From Schaalia odontolytica (GTDB taxonomy: Bacteria; Actinomycetota; Actinomycetes; Actinomycetales; Actinomycetaceae): a DNA stretch of 64,000 nucleotides. A model generated the notes under the pieces. The model was not told the DNA's origin, searched no databases, and saw only the letters and a program-made list of their open reading frames with translations. Below, piece after piece: positions 38,601-48,500 of the stretch (the stretch's first letter is position 1; the number at the start of each line of letters is the position of its first letter). The translations under genes and the position numbers were made by a program. The stretch spans positions 1 through 64,000 of the forward strand of contig NZ_PKKM01000012.1 of the NCBI RefSeq assembly GCF_002847525.1. Direction: 5' to 3'.

Positions 38601-41600
38601 TCGCCGGCGAATACGCCTCGCTCTTCGTGACCGTCACGCTGAACGCCGACACCGACGGCAAGACACTCAACAACACGGCCGCCTTCGTGAACCCGCCCGA
38701 GTACGACCTCGTGCCCGGCAACAACTCCTCTTCGGCGTCCATCACCGTCAAGCACCGCCTCTCCGGCAAGGTGTACTACGACGCGAACGAGTCCTCCTCG
38801 TTCGACAATGGTGAGGACCCCTTCAAGGACATCACGGTCGAGCTGGTCGGCGCCGACGGTAACGTCGTCGCCACCACCAAGACCGACGCGGACGGCAACT
38901 ACTCCTTCACCGGCCTCGACGCCGGAACCTACACGGTCAAGGTCACCAAGGCTGGCGAGCTCGCCGAGCTGACCCAGACCGAGGATCCGGATGGCACGAA
39001 GGACAACGCCTCCGGCGCGATCACCCTCAACACCGACAACCCGGTCCGCGAGAACGTCAACTTCGGATACATTAAGAAGCACGCGATCTCCGGCACCGTC
39101 TACCTCGACCAGAACCGCGACAAGACGAAGAACACGGGCGATATCGACCTGTCCGGCGTCACCGTGAAGCTGCTCGACAAGGACGGCAACGTCGTGGCTA
39201 CTACGACGACCGACGCGAATGGCAACTACTCCTTCACCGGCCTGAACGACGGTACCTACACCGTCCAGGTCGACAAGACCGGCCCGCTGGCGGACAAGGA
39301 GCAGACCGAGGATCCCTCGGGTAAGGCCGACTCGCGCTCGCAGGCGATCACCTTCACACGCACCGACCCGGATGTCATCAACGTCAACTTCGGCTACGCC
39401 GAGGACTACACCGTCTCCGGCACCGTCTACTACGACAAGGACCGCTCCGAGACCCTCAACAACTCCGAGCCCGGCTTCGACGGCATCACCGTGAACCTGC
39501 TCGGCGAGGACGGCTCGGTCGTCGCGACGACCACGACGAAGGCAGACGGCACGTACTCCTTCTCCAAGCTGCCCGCCGGCAAGTACACCGTCAAGGTGGA
39601 GCCCTCCGACCTCCTCAAGAAGCTCGAGCAGACCGAGGACCCGGACGGCACCAAGGACCACACCTCCGGCGTCGTCCAGGTGAACCACGACAACCCCTCC
39701 GTGAAGAACGTGAACTTTGGTTACGCCACGAACTACACGATCAAGGGCACCGTCTACCGTGACGCCGACCGCTCCGAGTCCCTCGAGGACGGCGAGAAGC
39801 TCTACCAGGGTGTGACCGTCGACCTCCTCGACTCGGACGGTAACGTCGTGGCCACCACGACCACCGACGCCAAGGGCGCCTACGCGTTCACCAACCTCGA
39901 GGAAGGCACCTACAAGGTCCGCGTCCACAAGGAAGGCCCCATCGCCGACCTCGTCCAGACCGAGGACCCCGACGCCACCAAGGACAACACCTCCGGTGAC
40001 ATCACCCTCGAGCTGAACGACCCGATCAAGGAGAACGTCAACTTCGGGTACATCTCGAACAACTCGATCTCCGGCACGGTCTACCGCGACGACAACCGCT
40101 CCAACTCCCTCAACGGGGGAGAGGCCGGCTACCCCGAGCAGACGGTCCAGCTCCTCGATAAGGACGGACAGGTCATCGCGACCACCACGACCGACGCCAA
40201 CGGCAACTACTCCTTCGACAACCTGCCCGACGGCACCTACTCCGTCAAGGTCGTCAAGGACGGAGCCCACACCGACCTCGAGCAGACTGAGGACCCGGAC
40301 GGCACCAAGGACAGCGCCTCCGAGCCCATCGTCCTGAACGAGGACAACCCGACGAAGAAGAACGTCAACTTCGGCTACGTGCCCGACTACTTCATCAAGG
40401 GCACCATCTACCGTGATGGCAACCGCTCCGGCGCGCTAGACACGGATGAGAAGCTCTACGAGGGCGTGACGGTCAACCTGGTCGACGCCGACGGCAACGT
40501 CGTCGCCACCACCACGACCGACGAGAAGGGCAACTACTCCTTCGACAAGCTCCCCGCCGGCACCTACTCCGTCAAGGTCGTCAAGGATGGCCCCATCGCC
40601 GGCCTCGAGCAGACCGGTGACCCGGACGCCACGAAGGACAACGCCTCCGAGCCCATCACGCTGAACAACGACAACCCGTCCAAGACGGACGTCAACTTCG
40701 GCTACGTGAACAACAACTCCCTGTCGGGCACCGTCTACCGCGATGACTCGCGCAACGGCGACCAGGACGGCACCGAACCCGGATACTCCGGTGTGACGGT
40801 CCAGCTCCTCGACAAGGACGGCAACGTCGTGGGTACCACGACGACCGACAAGGACGGCAAGTACTCCTTCTCCAAGCTGCCCGACGGCACCTACTCCGTC
40901 AAGGTCGTCAAGGACGGCGAGCTCGCCGACACCGAGCAGACCGAGGACCCGGACGCGAACAAGGACAACGCCTCCGAACCGGTGACCCTGGGCGAGGACA
41001 ACCCCTCCAAGGACAACATCGACTTCGGATACGTTCCCGACTACTCGATCCACGGCCTCGTCTACCGAGACGGTGACCGCTCCGAGTCGCACGGCGCGGG
41101 CGAGAAGGGCTACGCCAACCAGACCGTCGAGCTGCGCGACAAGGACGGCAAGGTCGTCGCGACCACCACGACGGATGAGAACGGTGCCTACTCCTTCGAG
41201 AAGCTGCCCGCCGGCGACTACACCGTGAAGGTCGTCAAGGACGGTGCCCTCACCGACCTCGACCAGACGGAGGACCCGGACTCCACCAAGGACTCCACCT
41301 CCGGCGTCATCTCGCTGAGCAACGACCACCGCACCCAGACGGACGTCAACTTCGGCTACATCGCCAACAACTCCATCAACGGCACCATCTACCGCGACGG
41401 CGACCGCGACGGAAAGAAGGGCGACACCGAAGGACGCTACTCCGGCGTGACGGTCCAGCTCCTCGACAAGGACGGCAAGGTCATCGCCACCACGACGACC
41501 GACAAGGACGGCAAGTACTCCTTCGAGCACCTGCCCGACGGCACCTACTCCGTCAAGGTCGTCAAGGACGGTGCCCTCACCGACACCGACCAGACCGGCG

Positions 41601-42475
41601 ACCCCGACAACAAGCTGGACAACGCGTCCGAGCCGATCACCCTCGACGAGAAGAACCCCACCAAGGGTGACGTCGACTTCGGCTACGTCCCGAACAACAC
41701 CATTAAGGGCACCGTCTACCGCGACGACAACCGCGACAAGACGATCGACGGTGACGAGCCCGGCCTCGAGCGTGTGAGCGTCCAGCTCCTCGACGAGGAC
41801 GGCAAGGTCATCCAGACCCTCGACACCGACGCGGACGGCAACTACGCCTTCCAGCACCTGCCCGACGGCAAGTACACCGTCAAGGTTGTGCGCTCCTCGT
41901 CCATCAAGGACTACGACCAGACCGAGGACCCCGACGCCACCATCGACGACACCTCCGCGGTGTACACGATGGGCCCGGAGAACTCCCTGCAGGAAAAGGT
42001 CAACTTCGGCTACGTCCCGGACTACTCGATCGCCGGTCGCGTCTACCGCGACTCCGACAAGTCCGGCTCCTACACCGACGGTGAAGAGACCTTCTCCGGC
42101 GTGACGGTCGACCTGCTCGACAAGGACGGCAACGTCGTGGCCACCACGACGACCGACAAGGACGGCAACTACTCCTTCGAGAAGCTGCCCGCCGGCACCT
42201 ACCGCGTCAAGGTCCACCCGGACGGCGACCTCGCCGGCCTCGACCAGACCGAGGACCCGGACGGCATCGCCGACTCCATGTCCGGTGAGATCACGATCGG
42301 CTTCGACAACCAGAAGGTCACCGGCGTGAACTTCGGTTACGTCGCGCCCGACGTCCCGGCCACCAAGCCGAAGAAGGGCCTCGCCCGCACCGGCTTCGAC
42401 GGCCTGATCGGCGGTGCTGGCCTGGGAGCGGCCGTCGTTGGCGGCATGTTCCTGTGGATGCGTCGCCGTCGCTAG
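35624..42475 (+). CDS. giant LPxTG-type adhesin with DUF11-like region and 11 SdrD B-like repeats
   Basis: 2283-aa cell-wall protein. The signal peptide is at about 1-37 (LLAMLVTTALVMLGVTTLPTYA). Isopeptide-type/DUF11-like beta domains span about 40-1040 (for example VVITDPLPACAKYV; NNTAAFVNPPEYDLVPGNNSSS). Eleven consecutive SdrD B-like (Cna-B fold) repeats of about 109 residues span about 1043-2240. Each starts (S/K)GTVYRD and contains TTTDxxGNYSF, QTEDPD and NFGY. The sorting signal is LARTG (2253-2257), a TM helix and MRRRR. Calcium-binding or isopeptide-stabilised rods of this type project adhesins. GTG 35624 has AGGAG upstream. No pilin sortase is adjacent. It is placed between photolyase and the PAP2 operon, an accessory position. 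Confidence 0.93.
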   Translation: MHINHTWSKASKPAQLLAMLVTTALVMLGVTTLPTYAAAPTLKLAITPDETSYLSGVEQRYVVEFACASTTEDCLDSVVTITLPHTVTPAGDPNPDSAPDGVNATATAGKKVVTPTIKAPTAGADGLVTYNLGTVAAGSSFQTVLTFTAPRGVTPGGSTVTPVATFTSGDSKETSQATVTIKSEPTPLLSKTGPVATPKNVDVTYQITPKYDTNVDGLNGKSNMTDVVITDPLPACAKYVSSSASGNTKTNTAATVESSYDAATHTVTWNVGDVNPAFMNIVLSVTVHYDDTCTDETVTNTAKLTGKEMHNETNVVTADASFTHRFDSEIRYGGGFNKRAMSQFERGKQGNWLYSYSNNSNVPVVMEYTDYLTCGLVSPTDGSKDCDKPLMRVKTIDTQTTTPIEITYWTNKGNTGTQTVYRGKAFDFSSFAADEYLTVFHYKQTIPAGESSILNVAGPVGAGTPTTEDGTTYVEADTNSAAWKAGKSDQYVRVQNCVTDWSMKSLDGSRSIQIPADDYCDILTLGTALPKYYNAKSTIKGNLASPGSEVTFSVTANNTSTVVDSQPVISDLLPCGMTFVEDSVTGGPAGKEKTVTVRDVTDATGCTRQLVQVTWPGYQTKGGTTIQLRGKVGPSMSAGTHKNEAYISAAEPEYALTSKKTTICFYGSTDDTYDVNGDGNTADQVCPVSSTFTVSEQAGADVVLESLGSVEGSTYKKYTDGVSMIRQGEDGQYRITPTNSGNADLSDMTVYGILPHVGDTAIQGGDSRGSEWAPILTGPLQVGAGTGIDPSQVTIEYSTSYNPCRGEVMNQGDAMAAGPAGCDNNWTTTPASWADVKSYRIYINGKTTPIKAGASIPIIAPIKAPDNATGIAYESVAIAATQASNNRAILPAEPIKVAMALALDVALNKTVVSDASNLKPGDQVTYRIDAGNIGQGKAPDLKVKEAFPAGTTFVSAETHKCTSGYTTGLPQECKGTDEAGTFDGTTWTIGDMLAGEYASLFVTVTLNADTDGKTLNNTAAFVNPPEYDLVPGNNSSSASITVKHRLSGKVYYDANESSSFDNGEDPFKDITVELVGADGNVVATTKTDADGNYSFTGLDAGTYTVKVTKAGELAELTQTEDPDGTKDNASGAITLNTDNPVRENVNFGYIKKHAISGTVYLDQNRDKTKNTGDIDLSGVTVKLLDKDGNVVATTTTDANGNYSFTGLNDGTYTVQVDKTGPLADKEQTEDPSGKADSRSQAITFTRTDPDVINVNFGYAEDYTVSGTVYYDKDRSETLNNSEPGFDGITVNLLGEDGSVVATTTTKADGTYSFSKLPAGKYTVKVEPSDLLKKLEQTEDPDGTKDHTSGVVQVNHDNPSVKNVNFGYATNYTIKGTVYRDADRSESLEDGEKLYQGVTVDLLDSDGNVVATTTTDAKGAYAFTNLEEGTYKVRVHKEGPIADLVQTEDPDATKDNTSGDITLELNDPIKENVNFGYISNNSISGTVYRDDNRSNSLNGGEAGYPEQTVQLLDKDGQVIATTTTDANGNYSFDNLPDGTYSVKVVKDGAHTDLEQTEDPDGTKDSASEPIVLNEDNPTKKNVNFGYVPDYFIKGTIYRDGNRSGALDTDEKLYEGVTVNLVDADGNVVATTTTDEKGNYSFDKLPAGTYSVKVVKDGPIAGLEQTGDPDATKDNASEPITLNNDNPSKTDVNFGYVNNNSLSGTVYRDDSRNGDQDGTEPGYSGVTVQLLDKDGNVVGTTTTDKDGKYSFSKLPDGTYSVKVVKDGELADTEQTEDPDANKDNASEPVTLGEDNPSKDNIDFGYVPDYSIHGLVYRDGDRSESHGAGEKGYANQTVELRDKDGKVVATTTTDENGAYSFEKLPAGDYTVKVVKDGALTDLDQTEDPDSTKDSTSGVISLSNDHRTQTDVNFGYIANNSINGTIYRDGDRDGKKGDTEGRYSGVTVQLLDKDGKVIATTTTDKDGKYSFEHLPDGTYSVKVVKDGALTDTDQTGDPDNKLDNASEPITLDEKNPTKGDVDFGYVPNNTIKGTVYRDDNRDKTIDGDEPGLERVSVQLLDEDGKVIQTLDTDADGNYAFQHLPDGKYTVKVVRSSSIKDYDQTEDPDATIDDTSAVYTMGPENSLQEKVNFGYVPDYSIAGRVYRDSDKSGSYTDGEETFSGVTVDLLDKDGNVVATTTTDKDGNYSFEKLPAGTYRVKVHPDGDLAGLDQTEDPDGIADSMSGEITIGFDNQKVTGVNFGYVAPDVPATKPKKGLARTGFDGLIGGAGLGAAVVGGMFLWMRRRR
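38752..42345 (+). repeat. eleven in-frame tandem repeats of about 327 bp
   Basis: Nucleotide repeats that encode the SdrD B-like domains. Units alternate between two linker types at the domain start (Y-[S/T/F]-I-x-G and N-N-S/T-I/L-x-G), so a two-domain unit seems to have been duplicated. Likely site of repeat-number variation and assembly error. Confidence 0.85.
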
Positions 42476-42522
42476 GACTGAGGATCATTCGGCCTGAGCC
42501 TCGACGAGGCAGTGGCTGAGTG

Positions 42523-42550
42523 AGGGGCGGGTACTTCGGTACCCGCCCCT
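42523..42550 (+). terminator. intrinsic terminator after the adhesin gene
   Basis: 12-bp perfect stem AGGGGCGGGTAC / GTACCCGCCCCT with a TTCG loop and short TTT. Confidence 0.85.
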
Positions 42551-42589
42551 TTGGCGTACCCGGGTGCCTGCTGGGCCGGGCTGCTTGGT

Positions 42590-42691
42590 GTGCCAGTGGG
42601 CGGCGGCCCGCCCGCGAGCCGTCCGCGCCGCGAGCTTCGCTCGGTGCGTCGTCTCGAAGCCCGGCCAGGCCCCGCCGCCACCCACCGGCAC
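42590..42691. repeat. dispersed hairpin repeat R1, copy 3
   Basis: Arms 42590-42606 and 42675-42691 (15 of 17 pair), shared core with CTCGAAGCCCGGCCAGGCC. The arm sequence is related to the 62.8-kb copy. Non-coding, though proline/arginine-rich frames stay open through it. Confidence 0.8.
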
Positions 42692-42744
42692 CGCAGCCAG
42701 GCCCTCCGGACCCTCCGGCGCCCTCCACACCAGTGGTGCCTGGT

Positions 42745-42807
42745 GTGCTGATGGGCGCGGCGCGTCGTCTCGAAGCCCGGCCAGGCCCCGCCACCGCCCA
42801 CGGGCAC
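42745..42807. repeat. R1 copy with deleted core half
   Basis: Left arm fragment GTGCTGATGGGCGCGG, then only the right half of the core (GTCGTCTCGAAGCCCGGCC) and right arm CCGCCCACGGGCAC. Probably a duplicate of the adjacent copy 3 that lost the apical hairpin. Confidence 0.65.
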
Positions 42808-42859
42808 CGCGGCCAGGCCCCGCCACCGCAGCCAGGCCTCACCCCGCCCACGCCATAGT

Positions 42860-42950
42860 AATTTCGCATGCAATTCCCCTCCGGCATCGTGCTAGTCCGT
42901 ATCGATCTGCGATGCTGCGTCACTTGTGTTTTTGAATTGCATGCGAAATT
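42860..42950. repeat. 17-bp inverted-repeat element, copy 2
   Basis: Terminal repeats identical to copy 1 (42860-42876 and 42934-42950), but only 91 bp long and with an unrelated interior. Confidence 0.85.
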
Positions 42951-43028
42951 GTCTGGCGCTGGCCCTGGCCCTGGCACCAACGCGAGCGCAGCATCCCGGT
43001 CCTGCGTTTTCTCGGTGCCCTCCACGCC

Positions 43029-43103
43029 GGTGGCGATGGGGGTTTTGCGCCATGCGAAGCCCTCTGGCGGTGTGTCGTCGGCGTGTCGGAGGCTTGGATG
43101 GCG
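43029..43103 (+). repeat. dispersed repeat R2, copy 3
   Basis: GGTGGCGATGGGGGTTTTGC, then TGTGTCGTCGGCGTGTCGG and AGGCTTGGATGGCG; it aligns base by base with 31817-31891. Confidence 0.7.
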
Positions 43104-43153
43104 CAATTCTCCCCGATCGGTGGAGCTGGATCTGCATCTGATGCTGATGTAAC

Positions 43154-43228
43154 GCCCAAACTACAGACCACCTCGGTGAAAAACGCTGAAAATGGGCTGT
43201 TATTGGCGAAGTGGTCTGCGATTTGGGC
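43154..43228. repeat. dispersed hairpin repeat R3, copy 2
   Basis: 21-nt arms (43154-43174 / 43208-43228; 17 of 21 pair) and the same loop GTGAAAAACGCTGAAAATGG as copy 1. Confidence 0.75.
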
Positions 43229-43310
43229 ACAACGGCGTTTTGGCGTGGTGTGTTGCGCGCATGTGGGCCCCTAAACATGCGCGTTAACACCTTGAACAGC
43301 GCACGCAGAA

Positions 43311-43338
43311 GCGCCCGGGACCAGTCGGTCCCGGGCGC
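43311..43338 (-). terminator. hairpin terminator after the PAP2 gene
   Basis: Perfect 12-bp stem GCGCCCGGGACC / GGTCCCGGGCGC, loop AGTC, 25 bp beyond the PAP2 stop. It probably ends the long minus-strand nudix-to-PAP2 run. Confidence 0.75.
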
Positions 43339-43363
43339 CCCCGCAACAATTGAGCTCCGATAA

Positions 43364-44005
43364 CTAGCGGAACAACTTCAGGGCGTTGGGCCCAATCATG
43401 AACGGCTCCAAGATCATCGACGAGCCGAGACCCACGCTGAAGCCGGCGAGCACGTCGGTGACCCAGTGGACGCCCAGGTACAGGCGCGTCACGCAGATGA
43501 ACACGATGAGCGTCAGCGCCGCGGCCCACAGCAGGTAGCGCAGACGGCGGCCGAGGCGCGTCGTCGTCAGGACCAGCACCAGGGACACGAACAGCGCGGT
43601 CACGGCCGTCGCGTGACCCGATGGGAACGAGTAGCCGTCCTCGGTGATCAGGCGTAGCGCCTCCTCGGGACGGGGACGCTCGTACAGGTGCTTGATGATG
43701 AAGCTGTTTGCGGCCGAAAACACCACGGAACACAGGATGTACAGGGCATTCATGACCTTCTTGATGAACCACCACACGGCGCCCGCCACGACCAGCGCCA
43801 CGACGACCGCGCGCTTGGGGTCGAAGAGCCACGACGCACCCGTCATGAACGAGTTCATCGCCGGCGTGCGCGACGCGACGAAGTCAGACCACACCGTGGT
43901 GTCGATTGGCAGGGGACTCGTGATGAATCCGCCCGCGACGGCGACAGCCGCGACGAGGAGAAACCCGATGATCACGGGGGGAGTCAGAAGGCGACGAGCA
44001 ATCAT
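43364..44005 (-). CDS. PAP2-family phosphatase, membrane
   Basis: 213-aa integral membrane phosphatase with five or six TM helices. The three active-site motifs are KHLYERPRP (about 104), SFPSGHATA (about 128) and TRLYLGVHWVTD (about 170; Thr replaces the usual Ser before Arg). Such enzymes dephosphorylate lipid phosphates, for example undecaprenyl pyrophosphate recycling or phosphatidate. Given murJ and the PBP nearby, undecaprenyl-PP recycling is a reasonable but unproven guess. It is the last gene of the minus-strand run. Confidence 0.9.
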   Translation of the reverse strand: MIARRLLTPPVIIGFLLVAAVAVAGGFITSPLPIDTTVWSDFVASRTPAMNSFMTGASWLFDPKRAVVVALVVAGAVWWFIKKVMNALYILCSVVFSAANSFIIKHLYERPRPEEALRLITEDGYSFPSGHATAVTALFVSLVLVLTTTRLGRRLRYLLWAAALTLIVFICVTRLYLGVHWVTDVLAGFSVGLGSSMILEPFMIGPNALKLFR

Positions 44006-44025
44006 AGTGAAATCCTACCGTAGTG

Positions 44026-44457
44026 TCAGTCGTTGGCGCCGTACTCGTAGACCCAGCGCCCGGCTCGGCGTGAGAAGCGTGAATGCTCCCGCATCTGCCC
44101 GGATTCGCCAGTCGATACGTCCCGCCACGAGGCCACGAACGTCACGGTGCCCTCCTCGTCGGAAGGACCCCCGGCCTCGGCCCCCAGGATCTGCAAACCC
44201 GTCCACTGCGTCCCCTCCACCCAGTAGGGGGGAGCGGGGCGCGTGCGCGGGTGCCATGTGCGGAACAGGTAGTCCTCGTCGCGCAGCGCGAACGCCGTGT
44301 AGCGCGAACGCATGAGCGCCTCGGCGGTCGGAGCCACCTCGCCGTCCAGGTAGCGCCCGCAGCACTGCGCCAGCATCGCTCCCGACCCGCACGGGCAGGT
44401 ACGAGGCCGGGGCGCGCCAGCGCTCGCAGCGCCGGGAGCAGCGGGGGAGGAGGTCAC
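44026..44457 (-). CDS. YchJ family protein (UPF0225, SEC-C-like motif)
   Basis: 143-aa protein with an N-terminal Pro/Ala tail, then the Cys-rich [17 protein letters not shown] (about 21-37), a zinc-binding SEC-C-like motif. The YchJ-like domain follows ([41 protein letters not shown]). Function unknown. Its start overlaps the trxB stop by 4 bp, so the two are translationally coupled. Confidence 0.88.
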   Translation of the reverse strand: MTSSPAAPGAASAGAPRPRTCPCGSGAMLAQCCGRYLDGEVAPTAEALMRSRYTAFALRDEDYLFRTWHPRTRPAPPYWVEGTQWTGLQILGAEAGGPSDEEGTVTFVASWRDVSTGESGQMREHSRFSRRAGRWVYEYGAND

Positions 44458-45491
44458 GCCTGGTCGCCCAGGGACGCCAGCCAGCGCTCCGCATCCAGGG
44501 CCGCACGGCAGCCGGAGCCGGCCGCCGTGATGGCCTGACGGTACGTGTGGTCCACGGCGTCACCGCACGCGAAGACGCCCGCGACGGACGTGCGCGTCGA
44601 CGGTTCGTCGACCGTGATGTAGCCGGCCTCGTCGAGGGCAACCTGGCCGCGCAGGAAGCCCGTGCGGGGCAGGTGTCCGATCGCGACGAACACGCCGTCC
44701 ACGGCGATCTCACGCGTGGAGCCATCCACCGTGGAGGTAAGGCGCAGGCCGGTGACGGCCTCGTCGCCCAGGACCTCCTCGACGGTCGCGTTCCACTCGA
44801 AGGAGATCTTCGGGTTGTTCAGGGCGCGCTCGGCCATGACGCGCGAGGCGCGCAGGGCGTCGCGGCGGTGCACGACGACGACCTCGGACGCGAAGTTCGT
44901 CAGGAAGGTGGCCTCCTCCATCGCGGAGTCGCCGCCGCCGATGACGGCCAGGCGACGATCCTTGAAGAAGAAGCCGTCGCAGGTCGCGCAGTAGGAGACG
45001 CCGCGGCCGGAGAACTCGTCCTCGCCGGGCACGTTCATGTGACGGTACTCCGAGCCGGTGGCCAGGATGACGGCACGCGCGTAGAAGACCTCGTCCTCGG
45101 TCGCCACGGCCTTCACGTCACCCTCGAGGTTGACGGCGATGACGTCCTCGTAGCGAATGTCCGCGCCGAACTTCTCGGCCTGCTCGCGCATGTTGTCCAT
45201 GAGCTCGGGGCCCTGAATGCCCTCCGGGAAACCGGGGAAGTTCTCGACCTCGGTCGTGTTCATGAGCGCGCCACCCGCGGCCAGCTGACCGGCCAGCACG
45301 ATGGGGGCGAGGCCGGCGCGGGCCGTGTAGACCGCAGCCGTGTAGCCGGCGGGGCCCGAGCCGACGATGACGACATCGTGGACGGTGGCGCCCTCGGGAA
45401 CATCAGCCGACGGGACCTGGACCTCGACGGCCTCGGGGGTCGAATCGGTGTTTTCGGCCGTCACAAGGCCTGGAATCGTCACGAAAGACAT
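44454..45491 (-). CDS. trxB: thioredoxin reductase
   Basis: 345-aa flavoprotein. FAD GxGxxG is [14 protein letters not shown] (about 42). The redox CxxC is in SYCATCDG (about 172). [15 protein letters not shown] is at about 192, and the C-terminal GD box is VFACGDAVD (about 308). ATG 45491 follows a perfect AAGGAGG site; the open frame upstream is not coding. The N-terminus has about 35 extra acidic residues compared with E. coli TrxB. In actinobacteria trxB follows murJ and usually precedes trxA; here trxA is replaced by the YchJ gene. Confidence 0.96.
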   Translation of the reverse strand: MSFVTIPGLVTAENTDSTPEAVEVQVPSADVPEGATVHDVVIVGSGPAGYTAAVYTARAGLAPIVLAGQLAAGGALMNTTEVENFPGFPEGIQGPELMDNMREQAEKFGADIRYEDVIAVNLEGDVKAVATEDEVFYARAVILATGSEYRHMNVPGEDEFSGRGVSYCATCDGFFFKDRRLAVIGGGDSAMEEATFLTNFASEVVVVHRRDALRASRVMAERALNNPKISFEWNATVEEVLGDEAVTGLRLTSTVDGSTREIAVDGVFVAIGHLPRTGFLRGQVALDEAGYITVDEPSTRTSVAGVFACGDAVDHTYRQAITAAGSGCRAALDAERWLASLGDQA

Positions 45492-45508
45492 GCGTACCCT
45501 CCTTAGGG

Positions 45509-48500
45509 TTACTGAACGGTGAGTTCGGAGATCCACGCCCAGTTGCGGCCGTCCTGGCCCTTGGGCATCGAACGGAACTGCAGCGCAATCGAGTCGGTTT
45601 CGACAGGTGTCGGGAGCTGAATTGTGGTCGTCGGAGACAACGCAGAAGTGGCCAGCTCTGTTCCACCGCGCGGGTTCGAGGGATCCGTGACGTTACGCAC
45701 GACAATCTCGCCGCCGGAGGTGGCCGGGTCCATGGTGAGCGTGACCGAGGAGATGGTGGCCTTCTGCTGGAGCTTGACAACGATCGTCACGGAGGTCTCG
45801 TCGCGGAACTGGTTGTTGTCGAACCAGCGCGACGACCAGGACGTCGACGGGTTCGAATCGATCATGTTGATCGCGCGGTCCGGGTGGTCGCCGTCGTCGT
45901 TGTTCCACGACAGGACCTGAACCGAGGAGATCACGGGCGTCACGGATTCCGCCGGGGGAGGCGTTGTGGTGAGCGCGGGGGCGGGCTCTTCGCCGGACTC
46001 CTGCGCGGCCACGCCGTTACGCAGGGACTGGCCGAGATCCAGGTCGGTGACCGGTCGCGTCGCCATCCACGGACCCCAGATCGCGCCGAAGAGGAACAGA
46101 ACGACGCCGAAGATGAGTGCGGGTCGCGTCGGATCGATCAGCTTGGCGGAACGCTCGGGCTTGGCTTCCTCCTCCTCGGACGAGGCCGGGGCGGGCTGTG
46201 CGGGTGCCGCGGGGATCGGGGGAATGGAGTCCATGACCTCGGTCGGATCCTCGGCGGGAGGGGCGGGGATCGCCGAATCGACTGCTGCATGCACGCGGGG
46301 AATCTGGTGCGTCACGGGAGCGTCAGCGAGAGGTTCGGGGTGCGGGTAGTCCGCGGGGTTAACCTCGCCGTCGCGCTCGTAGCTGTTGGTCGCGGGGGCC
46401 GGCGGCGGGGGAGCCAACGGGAAGGACGCGGATGCAACCTCGGCGCTGTCCGTGGCATCGGTGACGGGCTCGACGCCCAGGGCGGCGAGGGACTCCGCCA
46501 TCGACGTTCCATTGGGCGCCGGGATGGGATCCTCGTCGGGCGCGGGGATCGGGTCCTCGTCGGGCGCCGGGATCGCCTGCGCATCGGCAATGGCGTCGAC
46601 TGTGGGGCCAGCAATGGCCTCAGCGACGAGAGGATTCTCGACGGGAGCCTGCGTCGCGGGACCGAACGCAGGGACGTCGGTGGGAGCGGGAATCGGCGGA
46701 ACATCAAGCGATTCATCGCTCGACGGGGCGGGAGGCGCCGGGGGAGCGGGAATCGGCGAGGCAGCGACCACCTCGTCGAACGACGGCAGTTTCTTCTCGT
46801 CGCCGGTGCGTTCGGGCGTGGGAGCCATCGGTTCCTCCGTCTCGTCGGGTGTGTGTCCCGCCATTATCGCAGTTGGTTCGGTGGTCGGAGTGGAAGACGC
46901 TGCCAGGATGTTCACCACAGCACCCGGGACACGCAGACGTGTCAGCAGCGGGCGCATCATCACCGCGGACTCACGGGGCGCAGCGAAGCGAAGCACGATG
47001 AGGTAGATGAGGCCGGTCACCGCCGAAACGATGGAGAGCTTGACGCCCGCCAGCAGCATGCGTCCCAGCGTCGAGGAGATGTCCGTGTGGATGCCCATGA
47101 GCCACAGGACGCCGAATCCGACGAAGCCTGCGACGATCGCTGCGCCCAGGTAGGCGACGTAGGAGCGCAGCAGTCCGGCGCGATCAACGAAGCTATTCTC
47201 GCGCGAGACCCACACGACGGCGATGATGCCCTGCGTCAAGCGGCAGGCCGTTTCGCCGAGGGCGGCGGCGACGACCCACCAGCGCGCACCGGTCAGGGCG
47301 TACATCGACCAGCCGACGATGACCTGGATGATCGTGGGGCCGATACCCATGAGGAACACGGGCTTGACGTTCTCGTAGGCGAAGAAGACGCGCTGACTCA
47401 TGAGGACCATGCCGGTGGATGCGACGCCGGGCATGAGAGAGGTCAGGACGAGGGCGTAGCCGGTGACGGCCTCGGGATCCCCGCCCTTGGCCGCCATCGC
47501 GATCTCCATCATCGGAACGGAGCCGGCCATCAGCATGGCCGCTGCGACGAGGGTCAGCGAGGTGATTGTGCGCACGCCCAGGTGGTAGCTGTCGGCCACC
47601 GCACGGTCATCGCCGTCGGCCACGGCACCTGCCATGCGCGTGAAGATCGCGGTCGTCAGCGACACGGTGATGAGCGACTGGGGCACCATGAAGATCATGA
47701 ACGCCGTCGAGTAGGCGAGGATGCCGACGACGCCGCCCTGCGCGCCGTTGCGGCCGATGAAGCCGTCAGCCATCGCGGCCAGGTTGTTGGTCGACAGGAC
47801 GCCGACCTGGGAGACGCCAAGGGTCGCAAACGTCCATCCTGCGACTCGGGGCATCGAGCCGAAAGAGGTACCTCGGAAGTGGAAGTCGGGCTTGAAGGAC
47901 ACGCCCGCCTTGCGCATTGGCCACAGCAGGCACAGGGCCTGGCAGATGACGCCGAGGGTCGCCGATCCTGCGAGGACCCAGAACTGTGCGCCCGTCAGGT
48001 CGCCCGCGGGAATACCGCCGTCGGGTGCGCCGCCCCAAATCGCGAGGAATACACCGAGGCCAGCAATGCCGACGACGTTATTAACGACCGGTGCCCACAT
48101 GTAGGGTCCGAAGATCTCACGAGCATTGAGGAGCTCGCCCAGTAGGTTGTACAGCCCGTAGAAGAAGAGCTGCGGCAGGCACAGCAGCGCGAAGAGGATC
48201 GCGAGGTTGCGAATGTCTTCGGTGTAGCCAGCCGCCGTGATCATGACGAGCACGGGTGCCAGTACCATCGTCACGAAGGTGACGAGGAAGAGGAGCGTCC
48301 CCGCGAGGGTCAACAGACGGTTGACATAGGTGTCACCGTCGTGGCGACGCTTGATAGCGCCCACGATCTGCGGGACCAGGACCGCGTCAAAGATGCCGGA
48401 GGCCAGCAGGTTGAACACGGTGTTGGGCAGCGTGTTCGCCGTCTGGAAGGCCGCGCCCACGCCGCCGGCGGTCGCGCCGACCGCGGCGATCAGCATCGCG

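Noticed and set aside
35378..40270. 1630-residue open frame antisense to the adhesin gene
   Set aside because: It mirrors the repeat structure of the sense gene, starts inside it, has no RBS or known domain, and arises from third-position GC bias.
42860..42950. Phage attachment site or integron attC
   Set aside because: No integrase is in the window, the ends lack the attC R/L box pattern, and the element recurs in intergenic DNA at three places.
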